The position numbers and the translations under genes were made by a program. A stretch of 64,000 nt of DNA from Metopolophium dirhodum (lineage: Eukaryota; Arthropoda; Insecta; Hemiptera; Aphididae): NCBI RefSeq assembly GCF_019925205.1, contig NC_083568.1, positions 10,600,393 through 10,664,392 on the forward strand, written 5' to 3'. Every line of letters starts with the position of its first letter. Within the stretch, counting starts at the first letter, position 1. This document shows positions 40,201-51,912 of this stretch, piece by piece. The notes under the pieces are model-generated. The model was not told the origin of the DNA. It was given only the letters and a program-made list of their open reading frames with translations, and did no database searches.

Positions 40201-43200
40201 AGTTCGTGAGGATCTTTCCCATTTTTCCCGTGGTTAGGCCTCTTAAGGGGGCGCCAATTTTTTTTTTGCACCTGGGCGTAAAATTTCTAAAAGCTTCACT
40301 GATTTTAAACACTTATAAAAGAAAATCGTGGATTATATTATACTTAACTTTTGTATAAATATCATTAAGTGCAACCTAAGAGTAACTTTGTGTTCAATTT
40401 TTAAGCCTTTTTCCCGACATTTTTTACCAGCAATTATTTATTATTGAAAAAATCAAAAAATGTCTAAAATTTCACGTTTATAAATAGCTCAAAAGGATTA
40501 AACATTTTGAAAATTATACCATGCATAGAAAATTCGAATATATTTTTTACTTTTGACCATACGTACCAACAAGATTCACATTCCTACCAGAAAATATATT
40601 GAAGTTAAAAATCTAATATTTTTTGCTGCTTTTTCTGCTGCAAAAGTTGATGACAAACCCAAAAATCAATATTAAAAAACACATAGAATCTAAAATTGGG
40701 ACTGCCCTACTATTTAGACGTATAATGGACGGGACTGCTATTTAATTTTTAATATATATGTGAATTCCTTATTCTCTTTACAAGGTTATGTAGGAAATGG
40801 ATTTTAGATTTGTTGTATTGTTTAATTAGTATAGTACCAAAATAATTTTCCTTTTTTTTATAAAAAAAATTATCGAAAAATGTTTCTTACACAACATAGA
40901 AAAAATAATAAGGAATTTCATTATTTTTTCAAAATCAAAATTGAACTTCTTGAAGTATATTTGTTTACTTTTGTTATTGGTCTAAACAAAAATATACGAA
41001 AACGAAAAAAAACGTCCAGTTTTCAACAGCCTTAAATAATAGCCATAGCGAGACCACTTAAAGTACAAAACTAATTTCTCACTAAAAAATTAGGTAGGTA
41101 AAAATAAATATTTTTTAGATCTTCGATCTTATATAAATACTAGAGTAATTCCAAAATCAATGTCCAAAATTTTACGATTTTAATTCAAATTTGCCAGAAA
41201 TCTGGATTTTTATTCGGTATTTTCTAATCAGTAGATTATGTGTAATGATAATTTAAATGAATAGTAACTAGTAAGTACTTTAATATTATACATCTTCTAA
41301 CATAAAAGGTTTATATAAAACTATTGAAACTTTTGGTATACTGGTATACTTTTACCTATTAAAAAATATAATAGGTAGTAAACAACAAAGACAAAAAATA
41401 AGACATAAATGTAAAATTTAAACATTTCTCGATTTTGCCAGAGTATACCTACAACTATAAGGTCAACTGTTAAGTATGTCAAAACATATACTTTAAATTA
41501 AAAAGTAATTAATAAAATATTAACCTATTTTTAAATATGTATACTCACTGATATTCCAAAAAGGAATTTTAATAACTGAATGTCAGTAGTAAATTATTAT
41601 TCGTAATATAAATATAATAATATAACGCATTTTATTAATATATAAATTATAAAATAGTACCTATCTATTTTGTTCAGTTAAATATTCAGTTTTATATAAC
41701 CTACAATTGTTCAACACGTATTCATAGTTTAAAATTTTAAATATTATGTAAAAAGTACCTATTATTGGCACGAGTTTAATAAAATATTTAAAACACAACA
41801 TAATATGAAGGAATATATTATTTATTAGTACCTACCTATAGGTACAAAAAGAAGCAATAGCTATCAATCTATTTTGTAATTTGTTTAATACGATAGCCAA
41901 AAATAGTAAATACACACGTCAATATACGTTATATAAGTATATAGGAACATAACTGTAAAACGCTGTAGCAGCGGAAACGCCCCTCAAAATCTTGAATTTT
42001 TATAAACAAATACGCTAAAACATATCGTATAGGACATAGATATATTATAGGTATGAATGTACTATATTTATTTATATAATTGTAATTCGTAGATTCTTAA
42101 ACTTATATTATTTTGTATGGTTGCAATAAAATGATTATTATTATTAGATATATACAACATAAAAGATAATTAATGCTGATTAGCATTATTAAAGCTAATT
42201 AATGTCCCGCCCTTTCGAAATAAATCTTACAGGAAACTATAGTAGAAACTATACTTAGGTCAACTTCAGTTAAATTAAAATCAGGGAGTCAAAATGGGTT
42301 AAAATATTTTGGGTTCAAAACCTGGTAACATTTTTTGCGGATGTCGAGTTTCGTGTTCAAAACCGGGTGAAATTGTTAGCGGATAACCCGGTTTTAAAGC
42401 CGTGGTGCAAACCCGTTTTGATGCCCTGAATTAAATTGTATATTATATTAAATCCTATGTGCAGCAAACAATCCTTTTTCACTTACAGAATGACAATATT
42501 TAAAAATTTAGAGCTTGACAACTAATATTTAAACTATAGACTCAACGTTGTTAATTTCATTAAATGTTTTTTTTTTGATTAACACACATATTATATACAG
42601 CTGATTTTCAATTAAAAAGGATATTTGTTTTAAGACGATTAGGAACTTTTTGTTTTGTATTTTTTTCCTAGAACTGAAATTTTTTTTAAACATAACCTAT
42701 TTTAGATTCTAAGCGGAGCAAGAATGTATTGACTTTACAATGATGTGTGTTTTTTAAATTAAAATTTTTTAAAAATTTTTTATGTGTCATCAGTCTTTTA
42801 GGACAGTAAAAGTGCTTAGATTTTCTTTAAAAGTATCTTTTTTGATAGGAAAGTGAATTTAGTTGGTACTTAGGGGGGGGGGGGGGTCAAAGGTAAAAAT
42901 GTCCTAGTAGTTCAAAGGCGCCGTGAAAAACAAAAGAAAAATTAAGGAAAACTGTAATTTTTACGCAAAATTGATTTTAGACAAAATGTTTTTTGGTGTA
43001 ACTCTAAAACAAATGACCGTTACATACATGCAATTTTGACTGAATGTTTATATTAGCATTTTCTATACACCATAACATATTCAAATATTAATAATTATTA
43101 TTTTGAGCTGTTTACGGACATTTTCAGTTTCCGATTTTTTTATTGTTTTATTCTATAAATATGACTACAATTGTATTTGTTGGGTAAGTAAGAAAGCTTG

Positions 43201-46200
43201 AACATTTAATAGAAGGCTCCTAACATATTGTTTCAAAGATGATAAAATATTAAAAATCCATAGTCACAATTTTTTTTAAGCTAAATGCTTAATTTCTATT
43301 TAAAAATGTCATACAATAGTCATTATAAGTTTGTTTACCTTTATCAAAAAAAAAAAAATGTCTACAAGAAAGTCTAATTAAATTTTTATGTGCATTTGAA
43401 GTTCATATTTTTACATTGGATATTCACGCGATTTCTTATGTTGTAATTAAAAAACGAATAACTGTAGATACATGGAAATTTCATTGAATATTTATATTCT
43501 CATTTTCTATACACCATACATGGAAATATTTTGATTCATTTTGAGCTGTTTACGGACAATTTAAAATTTCAATTTTTTTAGTTTTTTTTTCTATAAATAT
43601 CAATAAATTTTATTTGTTGGACCAAAAAGCGTGAAAATATAAGGCTCCTGATATTTTATTAAAAAAACTGCAGTTGAAAAATATTAAAAATACATAGGCC
43701 CAATTTTTTTTTATAAGTATTTTAAGTTCGAATTTTGACAAAATTTAATAATTATTTTGTAGTAAGAAATGTATAAAATGTTCAATTTTTATATCTAAGG
43801 ATTGAAAATTTAAAACAAGATTCGACGTAAATAGGTTATATATAAATTACTTTATTCACAATAATATCATCAAATATATACTTAGTAATATCATAGGCTG
43901 ACTGACCGTCTTCGCTCTGAATCGTTTTTCTTATACAATGATATTATATCAGTGAGACATTGAATTCAAATTTAACACCATCCATTACAGTGAACCAATT
44001 GTAACCTACTATACAGCAGAGCGACACCCACTTGCTCACCTTTTTACAATATTAAACTAACGAATGTAAATGAAAATTCTTGTTTTATTTTGAATCATAA
44101 TTTAAAAATTGAACTAAAAATTTTAAATATTAGATAACAAAGGTACTCATTTTCATATGACGTACGCAGCGCCAATATCAATGACAGGAACTTCGTCATG
44201 CCTATATTACCGCATTAATTAATACGTTATTATTATTAATAGATTATTTTCATAACATACTTTAATCAAGGTGATAACAAAACAACTTTTAAAAATATCA
44301 ACGTCATACTAAACATGTTTTGTACATAAACAGAAGTGCGTTACATATTATTAATAACTCCTACAGCAGATAGACTAAGTCCCATCATTTGTATGTATAG
44401 TATTACACTATACCAGTGGTTTTCAAACTTTTTTAATTACGGCACACTGAGCTATAGCTTATTATAATCATACAATTTTGACTGTATCCATTGACATTTT
44501 AAAGATCGTTTTTTTTATTCAATATTTTGAAAAAATATTTATTTAATTTGGTTTTTACACCAAATTGAATAAAAAAAAATAATACAAAATATTGTGTTTT
44601 TATTAATTGTAATTATAATATTATATATTTATATTTATTATTAATATTAATTATAAATATAATAGTATTTTATAACAACATTATTATTTATTTTTAATGA
44701 GAAATGTGATGCTTGATGAATGTTACAAATATCTTCGATTTTTGGACCAATAGTTAAGAGTAAAGAGTACCTATAGTTGACAGACATACCCACATTTCAT
44801 CTTCCAATGAGATTAGTTTTTCTCGTTTCTTATTTTTTATGTTCGTAGTGCTGAAAACTGTTCGCAAAGATATGAAATTGAAAACGGAAAGATAATAGTT
44901 GTTGCTTTTTTAAATATTTTTAAGAAACATATATTGATATATCCAGAACTTATTGAGGGTATACTAATTTCAACTGTAATGTTCGATCATTTTTAATTAA
45001 ACATTAATCTTCTTCAGCAAGTTTTAAATAAACCAGGACACCAATAGATACATTGAAAGGATCTCGAACCCAGTCGTAATGTTTAATATTATTTTTAGGA
45101 AAATATTTATACATCTTTACTTCCAACAGCTTAATCGTTTTCTCGATTTGTTATATCTTCGAATATCACAGTTCAATACAATCGATGACATAGAAAGAAA
45201 AAAAAACTTTCAAAATATCGCAGCACACCTAAAGATTGGTCGTGGCACACCCAGTTTGAAAACCATTGTTACTATTATACTATATTACTATAAATAATAG
45301 GTAGTATCTAACAATAACGGTATTTGGGTAATATTGAAAGGTTATAGCCCCGTGAAATATAAAAATGGCGTTTCAACTGGATTGATTTTGAGGGAATAAC
45401 TCGATATTCGAATGAACAATTCGATTACTCAACAGAAAATACATGTATGAGGTACACAATAATTAAAATAACTTTTTATGTGATAAATTAAAAGTTAAAT
45501 TATTCAGATATATTTTTAACTGTGACAAACGAAACCCTATGTTATACTGACATACTGTTACAAGTTTATAACGTATAACTTAATAAGGGGGCAAGTGTCA
45601 TGTGTCAAGTGTGTTATGCAACAGTAACGTAAAACACAATCTAAGTAGGTAGTAATTGTATATACGCTAGCTTACAATAGAAATAAACAACTAGATAGTA
45701 TACATTTATATTTTACATGATAATAGGATTATTTATTTCTGTTGCTGAATTGAACTTGGTACGCAAGCATAACACATGAACTAAAATACAAATAGCTTTC
45801 AATCAAATTAGAATTCTAGTTCTACACTTAAATCGTATCAAAAACAAGTAAATTAAAACATTTTAAATGTTATTATTATTTAAAAGACCATACATTTTTT
45901 AAATGTTTTCAATTTGATATAGAAATACAAGTAATTTTAAGCTATAATTGATTTCGCATTTCACAATATACCAAACATTAAAAACTGAAATACCGGCTCG
46001 CTCTGCTAAAAAGTATGTTTGTAGCGGTGTGTAGCTTGAAGCTTTAAATGAATCTCAATATTTTGAGAATGTTCATTGAGTATAGTAATTGTTAATTAAT
46101 AATATAGACATTAACGAAACGTTTCGAATCATAAGTCACAACAATATTATTCACTTATAAATTAATGGCTATTAATAATTTTAAAAAAATGAGCATTTAT

Positions 46201-49200
46201 ATTTTTGATATTTTCAGGTCTTAGCTATTGTTATTAATATTATTAAAAATTATATATAGGTGCATTTTTAACTAAAAAACAATTTTCAAATTTTCGTGAT
46301 TTTGATAATTGTTGTCAACATTTTATCTTCAAATTGTTATTGAAAAAAATTGTGCTCAATGCTTATGTATTTTCTACAACTTTACTGCTGAAAATATTCT
46401 TAAACTAATGTAGGAACAAAATATTTGAAATCTTGCATTATTTTTCAAGGTTTTTAGCCAAGCATGGAGTGTATAATATTAAATATTTATAGAAAAAACT
46501 AAAAAATTAAAATCCTTATAAATAGCTTAAATTTAATATAAATTATTTTGAATATTTATTTGAGTATATAGAAAATAATAGTTTAAGTAATAGCGGAATG
46601 GTGCTGCTGAGTGCCTGCCCACAAATGTTAAATTCTGTTACTTTATATTATTAAATATCCTATTTGCTCATTGTACATAATGTTGTATAGATTGTAAATT
46701 ACTCAAATAAATAAAAAAAAAAAAAAAGTAATAGCGGAATGTTTAAATTTTTCGTGATAAATATTTTTGAATTAAAACAAAATTTCAAAAACCGTTTGAT
46801 CTCAATCACTATTATAATATGTGAATATCCAATGTCGTCAACATATTTGGTAGAGACGCACATATAAAATATAACTGTACAACTATGCCAAACTTTTTCT
46901 TGTTATTTGTGTATTAACAATGTACAAGCCTTGTTTTAAATTTGCAAAGTTTTTCTCACAAATAAAAATGTTGTCGTACATTAAATGAAAAAAAAAATTA
47001 TAATATGATATCTAGTAAATACTAGTACGAATATTTGGTGAACACTTTAAGTCTGTATACTGTTAATTATTTTTGCATTACAACAAAAAAACAAATCTGA
47101 TTTTCTCGAAAATAAATTTGCAGAAAAATGCATGCCTTTCCTTATTTTTTTTTGTTTTTACTAATTATTTTCAAAATTACCTACTATAGGAATCCCTAAA
47201 GTATCAACTAGATCCAATTTATTATTAGAAACCACCCTCGAAGTTTAAGATTGAAAATTGTTTTCCACTATTAAACGTAAACTATAAAAAAAATGAATAC
47301 ACACACAACATTGTAAAATCAATACATTCGTCTCTCCGCTCAGAATCCAAAACAAACTGATTGATTTTTAAATAAAAATAGAAGAAAAACCATAACCTTT
47401 TCAATAAATTAATAAGAGATTGCAGCTATTATTTCTGCCGGTAAGTGCATTTAAACAAAACATTTTGTCATTTTAAATGCATGTTTCTAATTTTTTAACG
47501 GCATTTACCCCGGGTCCAACTTGTTACTTATTATTTATTAACTACTCGTTCAAAATTCGATTTTATACTTCATAAATCATAGATCTCAGAAAAATATTCT
47601 GGCATATGGAATTAAAATACACGTTGTTATTTGAAAAAAAAAAACACTTAAAAAATGATAAAACGATAAAAAATGATAAAAAATATTATTATTTTTCAAA
47701 AATGTTGTTTTATTATGACATTAAATTATACAAAACAATATTTACATAAACAGGTATATAGAAAACTGTGAGCTGTTTTAACATACCTACATAGTATTCA
47801 TAATAATATTATATTATTATAACCCTCAGAAGTCAGAGGCCGTTACACCCGCATGCGTTGTCACCGTCTTACAAACAAATTGCAGTATACGTTCTAAATA
47901 ATCCATTTAACTCTGTTACATTTTTTTTTTCTTATTATTAATTTTTAAGGCATCAACTGCGTAGTACACTCTGTTATATTTAATATTAGAATGAATTTAA
48001 CTATTATATAATTTAGAAGTAAGAATATTATCTAGTGAATATCGTAGATTTTTGTTTGTACCTATTTTAATTTTAAAACGAGTAATCATACCTATTAAAA
48101 TAGAAAATTGTGTTTACAGTTTAAAATTCTGTTATAAAAACTTGTTATGAAACTTGATTTAAAATTAAAGTATAAAAATAAACATTAGATATTCACTAGG
48201 TAATATCCTTATTTCTAAATTAGATAATAGGGTTTTCACTCTAAAAAAACCTAACAGAGTTAAACGAATTATTCAGAGCATACAATTTGCTATTTTATGC
48301 GTTGGTGAGATGGAGAAAAAGTGTGCGGGTGTAGCGTAAATCCTTCAGTCTTATAATATATACTTATACAGCCAATAATCGTAATATAAAATATTCTCAG
48401 AGCACTATCGTAGAATTTACTATACTATGTTTTATTAATTCCAATGTTTTTTTTAAAGTACAAAAGTACAAAATGCTTCGAGACATTAATAATAATTAAT
48501 AATTCAAAGATAATTTTATATTAAACTCTTCTTAAGAAATTTACAATGCGAAATTAATTAATATTAGATTATATTTATTAATACGATTAATTTCACTTGG
48601 TGTTGAGCATTTAATTTTAGGTACCCGCACCATAGATTAATAATTAATCATTATTCCACACCATGTACATAGTACAAAAACAGTAATTCATGAAATTAAA
48701 ATATCATTTTATAAAAGTACGCAAAACAAATCAAAACAGGTGTAGTAAAAAGTAAAACTAACATTATTTTTGCGTGTTTAAAAAATAAAAAAATATAATT
48801 TATTGATAATTGGCCCATTCCACTCGATCATAATTTAACCTATTTTTATTATTATTATTATTGATTATAAAGAATATTATTGTTAAATACACTATACAGT
48901 CTACAAAATAACAAAATAATAGTAGCAGATTATAAACATTACACATTAATTTAAAGTATATTTTGACATAAACCTTTAATATTTAACTTAAAGCAAATTA
49001 AATTGCACTCTGTCCACTACTTAAGCCTCGATTTAAGCTTTGTTTTATCTTAAGCGAGTATTTTAATCTCTATCTTTATATAGTAATAATTTAAATAATT
49101 ATAATAAATGAAATATTCAATTATGGGAATTAAACTAATAATTAGATAGAATCTTTATTAATCTAATGAAAATGTAAAGTTTATTTAAAAAGAAAACAAT

Positions 49201-50920
49201 ATTTGTTATTGTTTTTTCAATGTATTCTTTAACTAGTTCAACCAACTTATTATAATATAATAATATATTATATTAAAATAAAACAAAATTATCTCACATT
49301 TAAGTAAATACCTAACCTTAAAACATGGTTAAGTTGATAACTCGAAATCATCCTTAAAATCTCACTAGAATAGTAGATTATACCATGATATGGAATAATT
49401 AGTAGTAAAACTAACTAAAAATGTTGACTAGGTAAACAAGATATAATTAATTGTGGACTTTAATGGTGTAGCTATCCAACAGCAAAGTGGGACAGTGCCC
49501 AGGCTTTATTGTATTGTACTATAATATAGCTATTGCAATTAGACCTACATACTTGAAACTGGATATAAAAATACATATATACGATATACCTATGTAGGGA
49601 ATGAATTGCTAAGTTAATGGGAGGTAAATTAAAGTATTGGTCTAAACATTATTTTGAATATTTTGAATATAGTAATTTCAATTTATTTATTTTTAAATTT
49701 AATTGTACATAATGCATAGTATAAAAAGTACAATTATTATCTGCACATTATTATATACACAAATTGGTGTATTAATAATTAATATAATAAAATATAAATA
49801 TATATAACATTTAATACAGGTATATCACGCATCAAAATATACTTTATTTTATTTAAATATTTGTTATTTTAGTTATACGTTCAAAAGTAGACTTTGAGTT
49901 TATATTAAATTGTGCAACAGCCAACATAATGTCAGTATACACCGTGTATCACGTTTAACTAAAATATTTAAATATGTATTATATTATAAAGGTACTTTAA
50001 TATAAGGTAAAATGTAAATGTTTATATTTAGTACTTAAAATAACAATTTTACTGTTGTAACAATATTACTCTTATATTTTGTAAGTATAAAAATTAAAAT
50101 ACATAATAAATAATAATATAAATTATTTGAGCAAGAGAAATCTAATTCAGGTTGTTATCATAATTGATAACAATCCAATGTGATAACAATTTAATAGTGT
50201 AATTCTCAACTTTTTTAGTTGGATACATCATTTTAGAATCATCAGATGTAAAATGTTAGTCATAAGTGATTTGTAATAGTAATAGTTTTTTAACATGAGT
50301 TAATGATTAATATTTATTTATTAATATTAAGACATAATTTTATTCACTCATGAAAATTTAATTTGTTTGATTAGATTTAGCATTAAATAATGTTGTAGAT
50401 AATATCTTATATTCTCTGTAAATATAGTTAAAATATAATACTATAATTCCGACTTTTAACAAAATCAGTGTGAGAAAATAACTAAGGATGGATAACTTCA
50501 AAGTCAGTGGTGTATATAAGTAGGTTGTAGGTATTTTATATTAATAAAGAACCAAGTCAAGACCAATAATGAGTACTTTTTCTCTTTGCTCCTATTTAAA
50601 TAACAAATGTATGCATATAACTGTATGTATGTTTCAGATATTTTAGAATGTACCTATTATAGGTAAATATTATAGACAAATAGTATAGGTAGGTATTTGC
50701 TATTCCAAAAACCAGTTGATCAAAATATTTCAGAAGAGCTACGGGAGAGAGGCTGCAGAGCGATTTTTAGATAACATAATATTTTTTATTACTTTTGAGA
50801 GGATAATAATAATAATAACAATAATAATAGATAGGGATGTACACTGGTACTCACATTTTCGAATATCGACCCAATGTTCGCCGTGACCAACAGAACACGA
50901 GTGGAAGATTCGCAAGCCAT
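31232..50920 (-). CDS. INPP5A: Type I inositol polyphosphate 5-phosphatase, 644 aa, 14 exons
   Basis: Removes the 5-phosphate of Ins(1,4,5)P3 and Ins(1,3,4,5)P4 in vertebrates, ending calcium signalling at membranes. Exons in transcription order: 50855-50920, 38026-38067, 37782-37882, 36611-36698, 35835-35898, 35630-35733, 35441-35557, 35100-35155, 34114-34198, 33952-34035, 33761-33838, 33228-33416, 32682-32756, 31232-32017; phases agree throughout. Motifs: VLLVTANIGSIFE near the start, ALHCQEVGGKNYEES with the catalytic Glu, CKWSRKGFLRTRW, INIHLFHDASN, FGDFNFR (Asp229), RCPAWCDR (aa 337-344), MGDHKPVYL (379-387). The human protein is 412 aa. Here the last exon adds about 250 residues, Cys/His-rich then polar and acidic, with CKTHK occurring twice, and ends CRII, a possible CAAX box in the position of the human CVVQ. 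Intron 1 is 12.8 kb and repeat-filled. It shares an upstream region with the sarcoglycan gene. Confidence 0.95.
32235..32378 (+). repeat. Foldback family fragment in INPP5A intron 13
   Basis: GTGTCTTACAAACATACAGC, ATAGAAAATTTGTATTCAGC and ATATTAGAGTGAAT follow the same order as the arm of the element at 47830-48350, with moderate divergence. It lies between the last two coding exons of INPP5A. Confidence 0.5.
34288..34870 (-). repeat. GATTCTGAGCG repeat family, copy 3, interrupted
   Basis: The left end (AAAGGTGGAACGTAAGTAATT, GCTCTGCTGCATAATAGGAG, AAAGATTCTGGGCGAAA) corresponds to the start of the copy at 10374. The right part (CCAAAAGTACCAATTTGATC, CATTGTAAAATCAATAAATC) corresponds to its end. 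The middle is replaced by the insert at 34407-34626. It lies within INPP5A intron 8. Confidence 0.6.
34407..34626. mobile_element. Nested GC-rich insert with GAAGTGAAACTT inverted ends
   Basis: GAAGTGAAACTT at 34407-34418 is matched in perfect inversion by AAGTTTCACTTC at 34615-34626. The 220 bp between them include a GC-rich core near 34430-34550 (for example CCAGGTCGGGGGCCAGCAGC), unlike the AT-rich host repeat. It is probably a small transposon that inserted into an older element. Confidence 0.45.
39120..40700 (-). repeat. GATTCTGAGCG repeat family, copy 4, split by a hAT-like insertion
   Basis: The left flank (GAAAATTTTCGTAATTTTGA up to ACTTTAAA) and the right flank (ATTTTAAACACTTATAAAAG to CACATAGAATCTAAAA) join into the order seen in other copies (AACTTTAAATGCTTATAAAA). 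The two halves are separated by the element at 39289-40301. The family end GAATCT is retained near 40685. Confidence 0.55.
39289..40301. mobile_element. hAT-like non-autonomous element, 1013 bp, with target duplication
   Basis: The element starts CAGGGTCGCATTTAGGGGGC and ends AAAAGCTTCACTG (reverse complement CAGTGAAGC). It is flanked by ACTTTAAA on the left and ATTTTAAA on the right, an 8-bp target duplication with one mismatch, as expected for hAT. Removing it restores a continuous copy of the surrounding repeat. No transposase frame was found inside. Confidence 0.6.
42282..42428. mobile_element. hAT-like MITE, 147 bp
   Basis: The left end CAGGGAGTCAAAATGGGTT pairs with the right end AACCCGTTTTGATGCCCTG (reverse complement CAGGGCATCAAAACGGGTT), about 16 of 19 matching. 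The flanks ATTAAAAT and AATTAAAT match at 6 of 8 positions. The interior has further GGGTT/AACCC repeats. Confidence 0.6.
42703..44045 (+). repeat. GATTCTGAGCG repeat family, copy 5 (near full length)
   Basis: The copy begins TTTTAGATTCTAAGCGGAGC and ends near CAGCAGAGCGACACCCACTT-GCTCACC. Internal blocks (CTTTTAGGACAGTAAAAGTG, GAGCTGTTTACGGACA twice, CCATTACAGTGAAC) match copies 1 and 2. A G run lies at 42878-42889. It lies in INPP5A intron 1 and is about 1.34 kb, non-coding. Confidence 0.75.
44414..45268. mobile_element. hAT-like non-autonomous element, about 855 bp
   Basis: The left end CAGTGGTTTTCAAACTTTTT pairs with the right end CCAGTTTGAAAACCATTG (reverse complement CAATGGTTTTCAAACTGG). 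Sub-terminal GGCACAC occurs at both ends in inverted orientation. This is the usual hAT end consensus. A clean 8-bp duplication is not visible, and the interior is AT-rich without transposase. Confidence 0.65.
46180..47352 (-). repeat. GATTCTGAGCG repeat family, copy 6 (diverged)
   Basis: Blocks such as TTTTCGTGATTTTGATAATT, AAGTATCAACTAGATCC, ACATTGTAAAATCAATACAT and CTCCGCTCAGAATCC appear in the order of the minus-oriented copies but with more substitutions and a poly-A interruption near 46710. It lies in INPP5A intron 1. Confidence 0.55.
47830..48350. repeat. Foldback element, about 520 bp, with arms over 80 bp
   Basis: The left arm (CGTTACACCCGCATGCGTTG, CTTACAAACAAATTGCAGTA, ATAATCCATTTAACTCTGTT) is matched by the right arm in inversion (reverse complement CGCTACACCCGCACACTTTT, AAATTGTATGCTCTGAATAA, TTCGTTTAACTCTGTT). 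Inner segments also mirror each other (ATTATCTAGTGAATAT and ATATTCACTAGGTAAT), so most of the element can fold back. Diverged fragments occur at 21713, 32235 and 60362. Confidence 0.7.
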
Positions 50921-51912
50921 GTTGGACTGGAATGGATGAGAAATTGATAATCACGATTTATATAACTACGGCACGTTAGCTTGGCGATCAATCGAGTACC
51001 GGAAGACCGTTTCCGACGACGGAGCGACTGCGTTTGACCGGAAAAAACGACTCTGCGTCCGGTGCACATGCTCGCGCGGAGTCGTATAATATCGCTACCA
51101 TAATAATATGTACCCATTATAGTAGCGATTGTATTCGTAACACACACGCCCGCGCACGCCGTTAAAACACTTTAAAACAATGAGTCGATCCCGCAGCTAC
51201 CTATATCATAATAATAATATCATTATTACTATTTTAATATGTACAGACGTATTATTATTATTATTATAGTATTATTATTTATTATTACTATTATTGATAA
51301 GGTGCATATTAAACGACACGCCCACCCACGCTGACGTCAATGTGTCTCCTGAAACGCGCGTATTACTATCGCGACGACGCGCCAGACAGCTGCAGGCTAC
51401 AGTGCGCGTGCGTATATGGATACCTATAATAACAATAATATCCCGACGATGTGCGTATTTGTGGAACTTGAAAACGATTGTAAAAAATATGTCAAAAAAC
51501 GACGATTTGGAATACGGCCACGGGCTAAACAAATATTTGGCGGAAACTCACGAGTGCCGCAGGTCCCCAGTACGCGCTCTGACCGGCTGATCAAACAACA
51601 GCCGCAGACCCGGCACGTCTATGCGCCTATGCCTCGTTTAACCGATTTTTGTATTCTCTACAGGTACGGTTTTCTACGATAATAAATCACCGTAGATTCA
51701 CGAACGTAAAACATTTAAATGTGTGACACGTAACAACCGAAAGCGTGTTGCGCGAGATTGTTGGAATAATTATTGGATCAGCCGATCGCTAAACGCCGTC
51801 CGAGGTAGGTGACTAATCGTGCACGCCGGCGCTCAACGTCCGAGTAAGTTTCAGGCGTCGTTTATTGTGGTTATTGTTGTTATTATTCACGATCCATTTT
51901 AGGTTTTGCACG
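50921..51912. promoter_or_regulatory. Shared head-to-head upstream region of INPP5A and sarcoglycan
   Basis: The two start codons face away from each other 992 bp apart (50920 on minus, 51913 on plus). The interval is rich in G, C and CpG, with a (TAT/ATA)n microsatellite block at about 51200-51295. This arrangement suggests a bidirectional promoter. Overlapping open frames here show no recognisable protein and are treated as non-coding. Confidence 0.5.

Noticed and set aside
45079..45297. 72-codon frame
   Set aside because: It lies inside the hAT-like element at 44414-45268 and shows no transposase similarity.
51275..51682. Overlapping frames of 85-98 codons on both strands
   Set aside because: They lie in the shared CpG-rich promoter of INPP5A and sarcoglycan and have no recognisable protein content.
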